Shown: positions 55,001-61,000 of the stretch, in pieces | Numbering within the stretch: the stretch's first letter is position 1 | Layout of the letters: each line of letters opens with the position of its first letter | Assembly (NCBI GenBank): GCA_018389105.1 | Contig: JACATO010000086.1 | Location: 1,021,501 to 1,085,500 of the forward strand | Length of the DNA: 64,000 nt | Source: Nautilus pompilius | Taxonomy: Eukaryota > Mollusca > Cephalopoda > Nautilida > Nautilidae | Direction of reading: 5' to 3' | Position numbers and translations under genes: made by a program | The notes under the pieces: model-generated | Databases searched by the model: none | Told to the model about the DNA's origin: nothing | Seen by the model: only the letters and a program-made list of their open reading frames with translations

Positions 55001-57704
55001 CTCAGGCCCTCTACTAAAGCAGTCCACTTCTGTCTTTAACAAGACTCCATACCTGCCAGTTATATTGAAGATGTGACCAAATCAATGTTCTGTACTGGGG
55101 TTTTGTGTTCCATTATTTTATCAATTTTAGTTCCCAGGGCTAGATTAAGACGTTGAGGCCCTAAACTAAGCATTTTTGAGTCCTTAAAAGCTCAAACTAA
55201 AAAAAAAAAATGCTTTGAATACTAATTTATTATGATTGACACTTTATTTTCAGACATAATGCATATTTTATTTTTTTGTTATTTTAATAATTTTTTAATG
55301 TGTATTCATCAATAAATCTAATACATATTTTCTAGTGTTTGTTTGCTACTCTTTCACAGCCGAACTGTATCACCTGGGAGCCCCAAATTTGGGTGTAGGT
55401 ACTTCAGAATCTGGGCAAGTTTTAAGCTACTGCATGTTGGCCTCGAAGGCTACCTTATAGATTACACTTAATTCACTGTGCTCATTCAAAATAAGCAACC
55501 TAGCAGTCTCAAATTATAATGGAGGTACCTCAGAATCAAAAGCAGGATCCAAGAGTACCAGAGCCTGACCAACAAAGGCCACCTTTCAAGGTTTGGAGTT
55601 ACTGCAGCTTCATGGTACTGATTCAGCTCTAGAAATGACCACAGATTTTTATTTACAACAGCCGGCCTTGAAGGCCACGTGAAAGCCAGCAACAGTAGGT
55701 TTTGATATCATATGCTCAAGAGTTGGCCGAAACAAAATTTTTTTTAGCTTTTCATCCCAAGGAAAAACTAAAAATATTGTCTCTAATGAGGTTCTTATGG
55801 AACAAAGTTAAATTTAAGTGTACAACTTATAGAATGTTAAGAAATGTATCATTAGCATCAACTTACTGTTCATTCAATGATTGTGTATTTAAACAAATAA
55901 AATTTGTTTTTCAAATTGATATAAAACCTTTTTTTAATAAAAGCCATTATTTTCCAGTGCAGCGCCAGGTTCCCCAGCTAGTTTTTTCATGAGTCCCCTT
56001 GTGAGTTGAGGCTCTAATCTATAGCTTACCTAGCTTACACCTTAATCTAGCTCTTCTAGTATCCATTCAGCTATTTGGATTACATAAATATCTTATTTCT
56101 GATCATCTTCTGAATCTTTTTTAGATTCTACATTTTCTAACTCAGTTTCTGCCATAAAACAGCATAGAGAATTGTGTAAGCTATATTTCTCATGTTGCCT
56201 TTCATTTGACTGGCCATTCAACTAACTAACTTGGAGGTTGTCTCACTTGTTCCCATTACTAACTCTTCATGGCCAAATTTATTGCTAACCAAAGCCTGTC
56301 AAGAAATGGAAGTTTGCCATCACTGTCAGTCTTTCTAGTGTAATTGAAGATATTGTGTTATCACTTTGTTTTATTAAAGGTGCAGTGGAGTTACTAACCA
56401 CCACCTTTGAAAATTTCTATGTATCATTAACTTCAAGGAAATTTCAATGAATTGAAACTTTCGAGTTTTCAATTGGACATTATTGACACTAGAACTCTCC
56501 TGTCTAAAAGAGTGCAAACTTTGTGACCTTCATACTTGTGCTCTCTGGCATTAATACGGGTTCAGGGATTACTACTTTTTCTGCTCTCACTACAGAAGAG
56601 CTCAGAAAGAAAAAATGGTTCTTTCCAAAGTAACAGTATAAGAGTACTGTATTCAAATATACATTGGATAATTGGTGATAAGTAATTTTAGCATTGATAC
56701 CGAGTCATTAATAGTTTAAGTTGTGTAGACTTCATTGATCCTTTAAAATGAGATTTTCTTCTATAGTCAATACAAAATAAATATAGTATTAAATTTATTG
56801 GCTTGGTACTGTAAATGTTATTTGTGAATATTAATATTAAACTCTGATGAGTGTTTTAATTAAAGTTGATGATGATAATAGTGCTAAATTTTACATCCAC
56901 GAACTCTTTAAAACTCATCAGTACACCAGCAATGTTTAAAAAATAGTAATGTAAATGTGCTTACACAGGTATGTTCATTTGTGCTTTAGATCTTTCCTTT
57001 TTAAGATGTAGTCATTGGTAAAAGGTAAACAGAAAAGAGATTTATCTTTCTGCCTCTGAAATCATGTAACTTGGAGAAGAGTATTTCTAAATTCCATCTA
57101 CAATCAGAACCATACACCAGCCACAACTTCCTGTTTCTTTGAAGTGCCCATGTTTTCATGTCCCCCATTTCTTCAGATGCTGAGGATAATTACGACTTAT
57201 TTTGTTTGTTGCAGACATTAGGATGATGAATGAATGTGTACAGTTGTCAACATCACCAAAACATTTGCAGACATCTCATTCCAAACAGTCACACTTTCAA
57301 CAACAGCAGGTAAGTCAGTACACCTGAGGGGATGAGAGAGATACCACAACTATGCAGCTGTAGCTTAATCTTTATTGATATACAACCAACCGGTTTTACT
57401 GTGCTGTGCATTTCATTTATTTAAAGTGGTTTCTATGACATCCCACTAGTGCATGAAATGAGCTATGCTCTAAAAGAATTTGAATCCAAGTAACTTTCAA
57501 CTTTAAAAACTGATAAAACATAAAAACTCTGGGCCGGGAGTAAAAGAGGAAATAAGACCTTCCAGCCCTTTTCCCTGCTTGGTATTTATTTTATTGTAAA
57601 GGCAACAAAGTAAAATCTTGTCTGTAGTTGGAATTAATTTGCTGCTCAAGTTGCTACAGCCACTCGTGGGACCAATGTTTGTTTTGTTTCTCTTTCAGTC
57701 TTGA
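14907..57704 (+). CDS. TUT4: Terminal uridylyltransferase TUT4/TUT7-like (ZCCHC11/ZCCHC6 family), complete
   Basis: Twenty-eight coding exons join in phase to 4806 bases, 1601 codons plus stop. Order: disordered N-terminus (1-398), C2H2 finger (C431, C434, H447, H453), degenerate nucleotidyltransferase module (about 459-760) with GSS 525-527 but D537-V-N539, acidic/Cys-rich linker, CCHC knuckle (C897, C900, H905, C910), active module with GSS 994-996, D1006-L-D1008 and D1067, PAP-associated region to about 1245, second CCHC knuckle (C1294, C1297, H1302, H-to-C spacing ending C1307), and a Ser/Gln/Pro-rich tail. The length is close to vertebrate TUT4. The family adds uridines to RNA 3' ends (pre-let-7, deadenylated mRNA) in the cytoplasm. 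TUT4 versus TUT7 cannot be decided here; the symbol is provisional and the gene may be the single pre-duplication orthologue. Confidence 0.94.
16293..16357 (+). CDS. TUT4: TUT exon 3
   Basis: 65 bases, phase 1 in and phase 0 out. Encodes PFFEPAILKEFENERIFPLK and an Arg. Acceptor TTTCTTATAG, donor GTAAAA. Confidence 0.83.
16632..16650. repeat. (AC)n microsatellite
   Basis: About nine AC units in TUT intron 3. Confidence 0.9.
17548..17664 (+). CDS. TUT4: TUT exon 4, C2H2 zinc finger
   Basis: 117 bases, 39 residues. FFCRLCEFHC with later THIQNTKH gives C-x2-C-x12-H-x5-H, the matrin-type finger at this place in TUT4/7. The acceptor TTTTATCCAG is good. The donor needed for phase 0 is the weak GTTGGT at 17665, so the exon end is the least secure border in the gene. 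Confidence 0.75.
17665..19600. other. TUT intron 4, 5' part
   Basis: Contains a (CA)n tract near 17767-17787, a degenerate direct duplication of about 85 bases at 18222-18390, and a tRNA-like SINE at 18815-19055. No exon is seen, although the weak donor at 17665 leaves room for a missed one. Confidence 0.4.
18815..19055 (-). repeat. tRNA-like SINE copy
   Basis: On the minus strand it starts GCCAGGCAATGTGGCTTAGT, an A-box-like TGGCTTAGTAGTGAATG, and 40 bases later has a B-box-like GGTTCAATTCC. It continues with a GTCAGCAGC... body. The tRNA part has no intact cloverleaf. Confidence 0.55.
19640..21080 (-). pseudogene. pogo/Tigger-type transposase relic, nearly full span
   Basis: Minus-strand reading in several broken frames gives, in order, an HTH-like start near 21060 (YNYGEEKGDLSK), a second DNA-binding part (FKKCHGIKELGFTGESHS), the first catalytic motif IYNADELRLF near 20600, HQLTPLCI-type strand, WIIRNEIFSTNVFFQDSIPN, and the second catalytic region LDNCPIHPTKNELT near 20290. 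Multiple stops and frameshifts show it is dead. It lies antisense in TUT intron 4. Confidence 0.75.
21081..23564. other. TUT intron 4, 3' part
   Basis: AT-rich. A tRNA-like head (TGGTCTGGTGGATAGAGTA) at about 22088-22106 suggests another old SINE. No gene supported. Confidence 0.4.
23565..23742 (+). CDS. TUT4: TUT exon 5, start of first nucleotidyltransferase module
   Basis: 178 bases, phase 0 in and phase 1 out. Helical segment with LPQPLLPQLKAIQLTLLDLH and EEDLIERVKLVEFLQQKLQK, equivalent to the helix before the first Ntr module in TUT4. Donor GTGAGT. Confidence 0.88.
24310..24450 (+). CDS. TUT4: TUT exon 6, degenerate GS...DxD motif
   Basis: 141 bases, phase 1 in and out. Encodes LHLYGSSASGFGLKTSDVNI: the GSS signature is intact but the second metal-binding Asp is Asn (D537-V-N539), as in vertebrate TUT4/7, whose first module is inactive. 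Donor GTAAAC. Confidence 0.93.
24509..24548. repeat. Compound (AC)n(TC)n microsatellite
   Basis: About eleven AC units followed by eight TC units, 60 bases after the exon 6 donor. Confidence 0.9.
24850..25205 (-). mobile_element. CR1-like LINE fragment, 3' end of the reverse transcriptase ORF
   Basis: Minus-strand translation gives RGNFEVFKIIRSFEVDRDKF then LFNNRIINDWNKLLASGVNS and DNINQLKNHIDDQ, the characteristic C-terminus of CR1/Jockey-type polyproteins, with one in-frame stop. Lies in TUT intron 6. Confidence 0.75.
25971..26167 (+). CDS. TUT4: TUT exon 7, first module
   Basis: 197 bases, phase 1 in and phase 0 out. Contains SEFSAKVPSIYFKTVDTGLQ and SIDPRVSVLAVVFRYWAK, standard core elements of the nucleotidyltransferase fold. 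Acceptor CTCTTTTCAG, donor GTGAGT. Confidence 0.92.
26260..26515. repeat. Copy of a dispersed repeat family (see 44.2 and 54.8 kb)
   Basis: AGAACTCCTATCTTTAGCTG ... CATGGCAGAAG and a ...CAGGGATTCAACCTGTGCCC... tail align by eye with the copies at 44160-44520 and 54820-55030. Confidence 0.4.
26835..26948 (+). CDS. TUT4: TUT exon 8, first module helical region
   Basis: 114 bases, phase 0. Encodes GTLPAYCTSLMTVYFLQQVS and then PPVLPVLPL, the typical helix followed by the PP-x-LP segment of the PAP-associated region. Acceptor CTTTCTCCAG, donor GTAAGT. Confidence 0.92.
27086..27148 (+). CDS. TUT4: TUT exon 9
   Basis: 63 bases, phase 0. A short acidic exon (GSERNEEEENVKCNFDELQK) that links the two halves of the first module's helical region. 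Acceptor TCTTTTCAG, donor GTAAGT. Confidence 0.82.
27534..27705 (+). CDS. TUT4: TUT exon 10, first module C-terminal part
   Basis: 172 bases, phase 0 in and phase 1 out. Contains WIAELWLSLLRFYCQHFDSS and TKRLAIE, the conserved end of the PAP-associated region; the Glu is followed by Asp-Pro-Phe in the next exon. Donor GTAACA. Confidence 0.92.
27860..28080. mobile_element. MITE with about 58-60-base terminal inverted repeats
   Basis: Left end 27860-27917 and the reverse complement of right end 28021-28080 both read AACTCA(t/c)TGA(c/a)CCCTGG..., TTTCATGTTGTTTACTCC, with few differences over the whole arm. About 100 bases of non-coding spacer lie between. Target duplication is not clear. Located in TUT intron 10. 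Confidence 0.8.
28665..29240 (-). pseudogene. Tc1-type transposase relic
   Basis: Minus-strand reading gives VWGCISAKHVGDMYKITSIL near 29210, then FIFQHDNDPKH near 29070 (the second DDE-type Asp) and KKMPWPAQSLDINIF near 28980, all standard Tc1 landmarks, with frameshifts and stops. At the left end TTGGAAATAATTATGGAAGC resembles a Tc1 inverted repeat; the opposite repeat was not found. Lies antisense in TUT intron 10. Confidence 0.75.
29241..31008. other. TUT intron 10, 3' part
   Basis: AT-rich. The left part may continue the Tc1 relic, but I cannot place its N-terminal half. Plus-strand open frames at 28874-29754 are antisense to transposon remains and are not genes. Confidence 0.4.
31009..31442 (+). 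CDS. TUT4: TUT exon 11, end of first module and Cys-rich linker
   Basis: 434 bases, phase 1 in and phase 0 out. It begins DPFSVKRNVARSVSSGRIFE, nearly the vertebrate sequence, then runs into a poorly conserved linker with many Cys and Ser residues (TNCSSSDCANHTCDDTCSNG) before DADYEYHFTVKNLSDGR. The linker cysteines do not form a motif I recognise. Confidence 0.92.
31443..33096. other. TUT intron 11
   Basis: No gene or clear mobile element recognised. Plus-strand open frames near 31989 and 32698 have no family features. Confidence 0.4.
33097..33237 (+). CDS. TUT4: TUT exon 12, first CCHC zinc knuckle
   Basis: 141 bases, phase 0. CSICGKEGHLKSAC is a perfect C-x2-C-x4-H-x4-C knuckle (897-910), followed by a proline-rich linker. 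In TUT4/7 the equivalent knuckle sits between the two modules and contacts RNA. Donor GTTCCA is not strong. Confidence 0.92.
33284..33341 (+). CDS. TUT4: TUT exon 13
   Basis: 58 bases, phase 0 in and phase 1 out, only 46 bases downstream of exon 12. Encodes FDFGVDERTRSLSLQETPK. The very short intron (33238-33283) is accepted because both phases fit. Confidence 0.75.
33342..34807. other. TUT intron 13
   Basis: AT-rich, nothing recognised. Confidence 0.4.
34808..34894 (+). CDS. TUT4: TUT exon 14, start of catalytic module
   Basis: 87 bases, phase 1 in and out. Encodes QRNSIVQELQQFLQELYP, the helix before the catalytic GSS strand. Acceptor GTTTGCAG, donor GTAATG. Confidence 0.88.
35004..35104 (+). 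CDS. TUT4: TUT exon 15, catalytic GSS and DLD motif
   Basis: 101 bases, phase 1 in and phase 0 out. Encodes LFGSSCNGFGFHNSDLDICI: GSS 994-996 and metal-binding D1006 and D1008 are intact, so this module should be active. Donor GTGAGC. Confidence 0.96.
35480..35830 (+). pseudogene. mariner-type transposase relic (C-terminal part)
   Basis: Plus-strand reading gives FLAPSNFHLFGGTKEFLCC, HFKSDEPVKHVL, a stop, then WLKVQPLQCYCVGFDSFVK and CWRKCIECDRHYVEN before TAG, matching the C-terminus of mariner transposases. The third catalytic Asp of the family (APSDFHLF) is Asn here. Lies sense in TUT intron 15. Confidence 0.78.
36280..36441 (+). CDS. TUT4: TUT exon 16, third catalytic aspartate
   Basis: 162 bases, phase 0. 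AITTAKVPIVKFKLRFYN precedes LEGDISLYNTL, where D1067 is the third catalytic carboxylate. Acceptor GTTTTCCAG, donor GTAAGT. Confidence 0.95.
36562..36742. repeat. Degenerate tandem repeat of about 60 bases reaching the exon 17 acceptor
   Basis: Units begin near 36601 (TAGTCTTATTTGTTATTAAC), 36662 (TAGTCTTACCTGTTATTGCC) and 36721 (TAGCTTTACCTGTCATTTTC), with a weaker copy before 36601. Each carries a pyrimidine stretch followed by CAG; only the last is the exon 17 splice acceptor. Confidence 0.7.
36743..36832 (+). CDS. TUT4: TUT exon 17
   Basis: 90 bases, phase 0. Encodes AQHNTVLLKLYTELDIRVKI and LGYAIKVFAK. Its 3' splice site is the last copy of a degenerate tandem repeat (36562-36742). Confidence 0.93.
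37134..37247 (+). CDS. TUT4: TUT exon 18
   Basis: 114 bases, phase 0. Encodes IGDASKGSLSSYAYILMLLH and YLQQCEPPVIPVIQE, including the GSLSSYAY segment that selects UTP-binding residues in the family. Donor GTAAGC. Confidence 0.95.
37248..38123. other. TUT intron 18
   Basis: A tRNA-like remnant on the minus strand near 37830-37870 (TGGTCCAGTAGATCAAGAGT) is the only feature seen. Confidence 0.3.
38124..38198 (+). CDS. TUT4: TUT exon 19
   Basis: 75 bases, phase 0. Encodes LYVGMKPNMPVDGWNAWFFN and DLSKL. VDGWNAWFF is family-typical. Donor GTGGGT at 38199. It can be joined in phase to exon 20 at 42805 or to an alternative terminal exon at 38385. Confidence 0.92.
38385..38435 (+). CDS. Possible alternative terminal exon of the TUT gene
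   Basis: Acceptor TTTAATTTACAG, then 16 in-frame codons (DIRASYKSRYSDKNRP) and TAA. Joined to exon 19 it would end the protein inside the catalytic module's helical region and remove the second knuckle. Shared GACAAAAACAGGC with the start of exon 20 hints at an old partial exon duplication. It may be a pseudoexon. Confidence 0.3.
   Translation, partial: DIRASYKSRYSDKNRP
38640..39480 (+). pseudogene. pogo/Tigger-type transposase relic
   Basis: Plus-strand reading gives DPEQIYKADEARLLEG, then ISKDHVETNAL, CVDALPVVYAKV, MTGEICRVFTDWFYHS and LTSDGGGFEYKF in shifting frames, the catalytic-core landmarks of Tigger-like transposases. The first Asp is kept but the frame is broken many times. Lies in TUT intron 19, before the minisatellite. 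Confidence 0.7.
39927..42304. repeat. 55-bp minisatellite, about 43 units, in TUT intron 19
   Basis: A head-to-tail array whose unit contains CTTGTATAACCAAGGCAG, AAGCTTAGAGAAGGTGCAG and TTAGGGTAAATAAACA. Period is 55 bases (for example ATAACC at 40441 and 40496). Units fall into types by three variable sites: CT or GG before TGTATAACC, GCAGC or GCAGT before AAAG, and GGGTA or GGGTC. A few units carry small indels (for example near 40140, 40866 and 41666). The first and one later unit share an AATCA(c/t)ATG variant. Confidence 0.98.
42305..42804. other. TUT intron 19, 3' part
   Basis: Unique-looking AT-rich sequence between the minisatellite and exon 20; nothing recognised. Confidence 0.4.
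42805..42982 (+). CDS. TUT4: TUT exon 20, PAP-associated region
   Basis: 178 bases, phase 0 in and phase 1 out. Contains NRQSVGELWLGLFVYYTEKF and LTRFEKLWNRKCIAIE, close to vertebrate TUT4/7, and the joined length across exons 19-20 equals the human one. Acceptor CGTTTCAG, donor GTAAGA. Confidence 0.95.
43353..43400 (+). CDS. TUT4: TUT exon 21
   Basis: 48 bases, phase 1 in and out. Encodes DPFDHSHNLGVGLSRK with its flanking split codons, the motif after the PAP-associated region. Donor GTAAGT. Confidence 0.92.
43401..44150. other. TUT intron 21, 5' part
   Basis: AT-rich, nothing recognised. The 3' part of this intron holds the repeat at 44160-44520. Confidence 0.4.
44160..44520. repeat. Dispersed repeat family, best copy
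   Basis: Contains GAACTCTTTATTTTTAGAT, GGAAATCCACATGGCCAGCTG, a purine-rich AAGAAGCAAAGAGATAAG and ...CCAAACCAAGTCTGTACCCTG. The same order is present at 54820-55030 and more weakly at 26260-26515. Class unknown. Confidence 0.6.
44804..44898 (+). CDS. TUT4: TUT exon 22
   Basis: 95 bases, phase 1 in and phase 0 out. Encodes NNYILKTFINGRLLYGVPVV and DRVLANYQTPA, matching the strand-helix that closes the catalytic module. Donor GTATGT. Confidence 0.92.
45233..45357 (+). CDS. TUT4: TUT exon 23, second CCHC zinc knuckle
   Basis: 125 bases, phase 0 in and phase 2 out. CRYCGKIGHIARDC is a perfect CCHC knuckle (1294-1307) directly after DYFFDGARLKEGKPPSDRC. In TUT4/7 this knuckle binds the U-tail. 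Donor GTAAGT. Confidence 0.95.
45358..48208. other. TUT intron 23
   Basis: Contains a T-rich tract at 46027-46043 and a block 46535-47943 with three plus-strand open frames (113, 75 and 83 codons) without recognised domains. They may be remains of one unidentified element. No exon with the third CCHC knuckle was found here. Confidence 0.4.
48209..48306 (+). CDS. TUT4: TUT exon 24, basic linker
   Basis: 98 bases, phase 2 in and phase 1 out. Highly charged (EEQSKERKNKEKTVGSKLDE). The acceptor is GAAG after a long pyrimidine run. It has no cysteines, although vertebrate TUT4 has a third knuckle in this neighbourhood. Confidence 0.78.
48307..49609. other. TUT intron 24 with a possible SINE head
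   Basis: GTGATATAGCTCAGCTAGCA near 48514 looks like a tRNA A-box and may mark a SINE of about 100 bases. An open frame of 116 codons at 49102-49452 has no recognisable similarity. Confidence 0.35.
49610..49767 (+). CDS. TUT4: TUT exon 25
   Basis: 158 bases, phase 1 in and phase 0 out. Gln/Asn/Ser-rich: SASNPIPQSQKAPVPGGQQV, then NTNVFYNSARTSRQQAHLID. Acceptor AACTTTCAG, donor GTGAGT. Confidence 0.82.
49768..51163. other. TUT intron 25
   Basis: A pyrimidine-rich block lies at about 50190-50700. Its open frames are hydrophobic by composition and not recognised. Confidence 0.35.
51164..51595 (+). CDS. TUT4: TUT exon 26, Pro/Gln-rich tail
   Basis: 432 bases, phase 0, 144 residues. Low-complexity Pro, Gln and Ser (for example NSPVQPPSPCLALPLTTAYA), like the disordered tail of vertebrate TUT4. 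Acceptor TCTGCATTGCAG, donor GTACCT. A long ORF in another frame over the same bases is a shadow. Confidence 0.85.
52080..52480 (-). mobile_element. CR1-like LINE fragment, second copy
   Basis: Minus-strand reading gives IVNE, a stop, then NKLPSSGANGDSINQLENYT, parallel to the copy at 24850-25205; the plus-strand bases align well (CCACTTG...GGTAATTTATTC). More decayed than the first. Lies in TUT intron 26. Confidence 0.62.
52817..52886 (+). CDS. TUT4: TUT exon 27
   Basis: 70 bases, phase 0 in and phase 1 out. Encodes PSRTQHIGYMGHQRKAREAD and KSL. If the donor GTGAGT at 52887 is not used, translation stops at TAG 52892-52894 after Ser-Glu. Confidence 0.72.
52887..54280. other. TUT intron 27, 5' part
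   Basis: A minus-strand open frame of 99 codons at 52935-53234 (with CPICKQTTETF) is unrecognised. Nothing else supported. Confidence 0.35.
54290..54610 (-). mobile_element. CR1-like LINE fragment, reverse transcriptase core
   Basis: Minus-strand reading gives PQESVWGPLFF, then IYGINAAVNVRI, TFEDNAKIHASVNTE, NFQINLNKLDGSVKWEKEFN and AKKCPTIQ, equivalent to the PQGSVLGPLLF and F-A-D-D motifs of the RT domain. The catalytic DD is D-N. Different part of the element from the other two fragments. Confidence 0.72.
54820..55030. repeat. Dispersed repeat family, second copy
   Basis: GAAACTCTTCAATTTTAGAT, GGAAACCCACATAGCTGGCTG and AACCATGCCAGGGAGGTAAACC follow the same order as 44160-44520. Confidence 0.55.
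55040..57214. other. TUT intron 27, 3' part
   Basis: Contains two diverged direct copies of about 115-125 bases at 55370-55690 (each with GGTAC(c/t)TCAGAATC and a GGCC(t)TCGAAGGC-like segment). No gene seen. Confidence 0.35.
57215..57309 (+). CDS. TUT4: TUT exon 28
   Basis: 95 bases, phase 1 in and phase 0 out, after a 4.3-kb intron. Encodes RMMNECVQLSTSPKHLQTSH and ends in four Gln. Acceptor TTGTTTGTTGCAG, donor GTAAGT, both strong. Confidence 0.7.
57699..57704 (+). CDS. TUT4: TUT exon 29, last coding bases (Ser, stop)
   Basis: Acceptor TCTCTTTCAG at 57691-57698 is followed immediately by TCT TGA, so the terminal exon adds one Ser. Total coding length then divides by three. Reading through the exon 28 donor instead gives VSQYT and a stop, almost the same C-terminus. 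Confidence 0.6.
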   Translation, partial: S

Positions 57705-58095
57705 AGGTGTAGAAATCTTGAAGTTACGGCCACGGAAGTTCACATCACTTGTTCAATGTGGGAAACATCTGCTCAAAGAAATTATTTTCATAACACTCTT
57801 CTCTAACAACATGGCTCTCTTGGTAGCTGGATTATCTGTAATATGGAATTAGTTTTCAAGTGGAAAGAATAGAGAAAGATCAAAATGGAGAGTGTTGAAT
57901 TTGCCAGTATCACGTGGCAAAGTTTTTCTTGTGTGCCTGTGAAAAAAATACATTTTACAGGATCTTTTTCTTAAAATTCTTTAGGTTAAACAACAACAAC
58001 AAAAATATGGTGACTAAGATGTCTGCTAATTTTTAGAAATATATTGTTCAATTATTGAGAAAAATCCACAAGCAAATAAAAGCTGTAAATGCTTT
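57705..58095 (+). other. TUT 3' untranslated region
   Basis: Follows the stop codon without any further gene signal and ends near the AATAAA at 58075-58080. The exact cleavage site is not visible. Confidence 0.55.
58075..58080 (+). terminator. Polyadenylation signal AATAAA for the TUT gene
   Basis: Canonical hexamer about 370 bases after the TUT stop, followed by a T-rich stretch (58095-58101). It is the first canonical hexamer I noticed downstream of the stop. Confidence 0.55.
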
Positions 58096-61000
58096 TTTTA
58101 AACAAAGTAGTTATCTTTGTTGTGTGCATTAACTGAGAAGTTCTGTGGTACACTTGAGGGAACTGAAAATTTACACCTGGCAGGTTAACTATTTGTGTCC
58201 ATGACCTTTATAGTGACATGAGGACTTAGAGGATAATGTACTGTGCTAATCACTTTCTAGACCAAGTGTAAAACTACAACAATCCAATTTAAAATTCTCT
58301 GTGTGGTGTGACAGAAATTTTATTGCTAATTTAGTAAAAGCTCCAAACTTTCCCAGTACCTTAGTAACGAACCACCAAAGGTACATCTTGATCATTTCTC
58401 TAACTTTGCAGCAACACTCACCTGTTATTCTAGGGGAATTAGCTATTATGTTCTATAGCAAGCCAGACCCCATGATAGTGAACTAAGTGTGACAGGGTTG
58501 GCCATCTGTTATTATTAACACAGCTCAGCTATGTTGTTTTGACTGACATCTAAGGTAGCAGGGAACCTAGCATCCTTAAAATATTTGACAACTTCTGCTA
58601 ATAATTTAGTCCACTATTCACTATCCAAAAGAAATTGCATGTTTATATTGAAGTCTCAGTTAATTTACAAAAAATATAATTTTAGTGATTCCTTTTAATT
58701 TTAATTTTTTGACTGAAAAGAAATGCATTAGTTTCCACGTTGAATTTTCATTTATCTTCTTTCATCTGTCTGTGAAGTAGAGTAGGAATCCGAGGTTGTT
58801 GTTCCTTTTTTTAAAAAGGCTGTTAGATCCTTAGATCCTGTAAAGATTGCAGACAGTCCATAAGGAACCTGTTCTCATTGCCTCAAAAAATTAGTAAGCA
58901 ATATCACCTTTCATGGATTCTCCCAAACATTGATGCGAATTAACCAAGTACAGAGTTAAGATGGCTGTAAATAGAGAATGTTCTGCCCCACAGTTGTCAC
59001 TTTGAAAGATGAAAGGTGTCTTTGCTATTTTTGAATTGAATTCCCTTCATTTGATTATTTCTATTAACTTGTTTAGATTTATCTATTGACACTTCCTGTT
59101 CCCTGTAGGTGTCATTTGCTTAGATGAAGGACAGAACAGGAGGATTCTTAAACTAAGCTTTTAATGTAGTAGTGTGGGTTCGAAACATCAACCAACATCT
59201 AATTTAATCTTGGGTAGGAATGTACATCATCATCATCATCATTTGGGAATTTTATCATTGCCAATAAAATGCTTTCCCTCTGTTTTGAACCCATAACTTT
59301 TCAGTTGAGATGTCAGCACTGTAACCACCAGACCACCAGAGATAAGTCCTGCAGTTTCTGTTCAGGATATTTAAGTTCACACAAAGGAGCACAGCATCTT
59401 TTCACCTCTACACTGGGAAAGTTCAGCGTTTGGACCTGCCAGGCCATATGATAAGGCTTCTTCTAGTTTATAATGAACCATTAAGAAAGAAAATTTATAA
59501 CTGAATCAATGATCCCTTATCCACCCCTTTCCTCATTTTCACTAAAAAGGAAAACCCTACAACTAATCAGATACTTGCATCTGGTATGAGTGCTGTGAAG
59601 TCTCTTCCTCCTATTCTAATAACAGCAGATTCAGTTTGTTAGTCTAGTGCCAGCGTAATGTTTCCCTTACTATGGCAGTATTCCAATCACAGATTGCTCA
59701 TTTTCCTGGTGGCCCCTATTCCATATGTTGCTGTGGTCAGTTACATATCAGATTTTCATTGGGACTCCCACCACTGACTCAACTACTGGAACCATGCATT
59801 GCAGGTCATACCATATCATATATATATATATATAGGATTGATCCTTACAATTTCTTTACTATCTACGTCAACTCTTGTCTGTGTCCTGGAGCTACATGAA
59901 AGTGCTTATATCGTTTGGCATTAAATCTGAGAAACAAAGACACAGGGTAAACAGAGTTATTTAGTTTACGAAAAACATCATAACCAGTTTCAGGAGACAG
60001 ATTCTTGTAAGATTCCATATCAAAGCTATCACACATCTAGAGACCTGACACAACAATTTCTTGATATGACCCTCACTAAACAGAAATAGGTTTAAATGCT
60101 AATGTGTGTTACAGATGGCCACCATTAAAAGCTGACTTGAACATTATTTCTGAATTCTCAACTTCAAGCAAACTAAAAGCTTCTCACTTTTAACAGATGG
60201 AACTGGACTTTTTGGTTTTTTTTTTAACCCCAAAGATGATAAACCTGTTTTTTGACAATGCTGTCCTTTCACCATCAGGGTCAATCCAGAGGATTGCTGT
60301 CGATGGGCAAATTTTAATGTTATTTTCATTGGGAGCAGTAGGTGTTACTATTTTTAGATATTTCAATGGCAGCACAGTGGCCTTGACCATGTGACCTGTT
60401 GTTTGCTAAGATGTCTCACTCATTACTTTGATGGTGGTGACAGGGAATGGATGGATCGCTGAAACAGGTTGGTTTATCAGCTAGTCCTTTTACTGATGAT
60501 GGTTGGAAAAGTCTAAAATAATCTTCATCTCTTTAAATCCTCAGTTTTTCATTTCATTTAAACATCCATTTTGCTACTTCCTCAATGCCCTTAATGAATC
60601 AGAAATCATTCAGACTCCTATGATTGTTAGTGAACTGTCAGCCCCTCACTGGTTGGTTCCTACATAATTTTGGGTCAGAAGAAACATTAATGGTCAAGTA
60701 TGAAGAATAAACTCAGATCACATTTGTCATTCGTCAATTCTTTTGCTGTTATTGTTCTTTTCCTAACAGAAAAACAGACAGACCCATACTAAAGGCCACA
60801 GTTCTCTCTCATCATCAGTATTTCTGTTTATGGTCTAAGTTTTATAGTCACCCCATCATGCTTATAACCAATGAGGTTACTCTGATTTAATTAAGATATC
60901 TACAATGAATTTCTTTTGTTCTTAATTTAAATGAAAATGTGAAGGCAACAACTTATGTTTATCAGGTTACCATTAAATATTAATGTATGCATACAATTGG

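Noticed and set aside
60144..60394. Overlapping ORFs on both strands downstream of TUT
   Set aside because: Short, both strands open by chance, no recognised domain.
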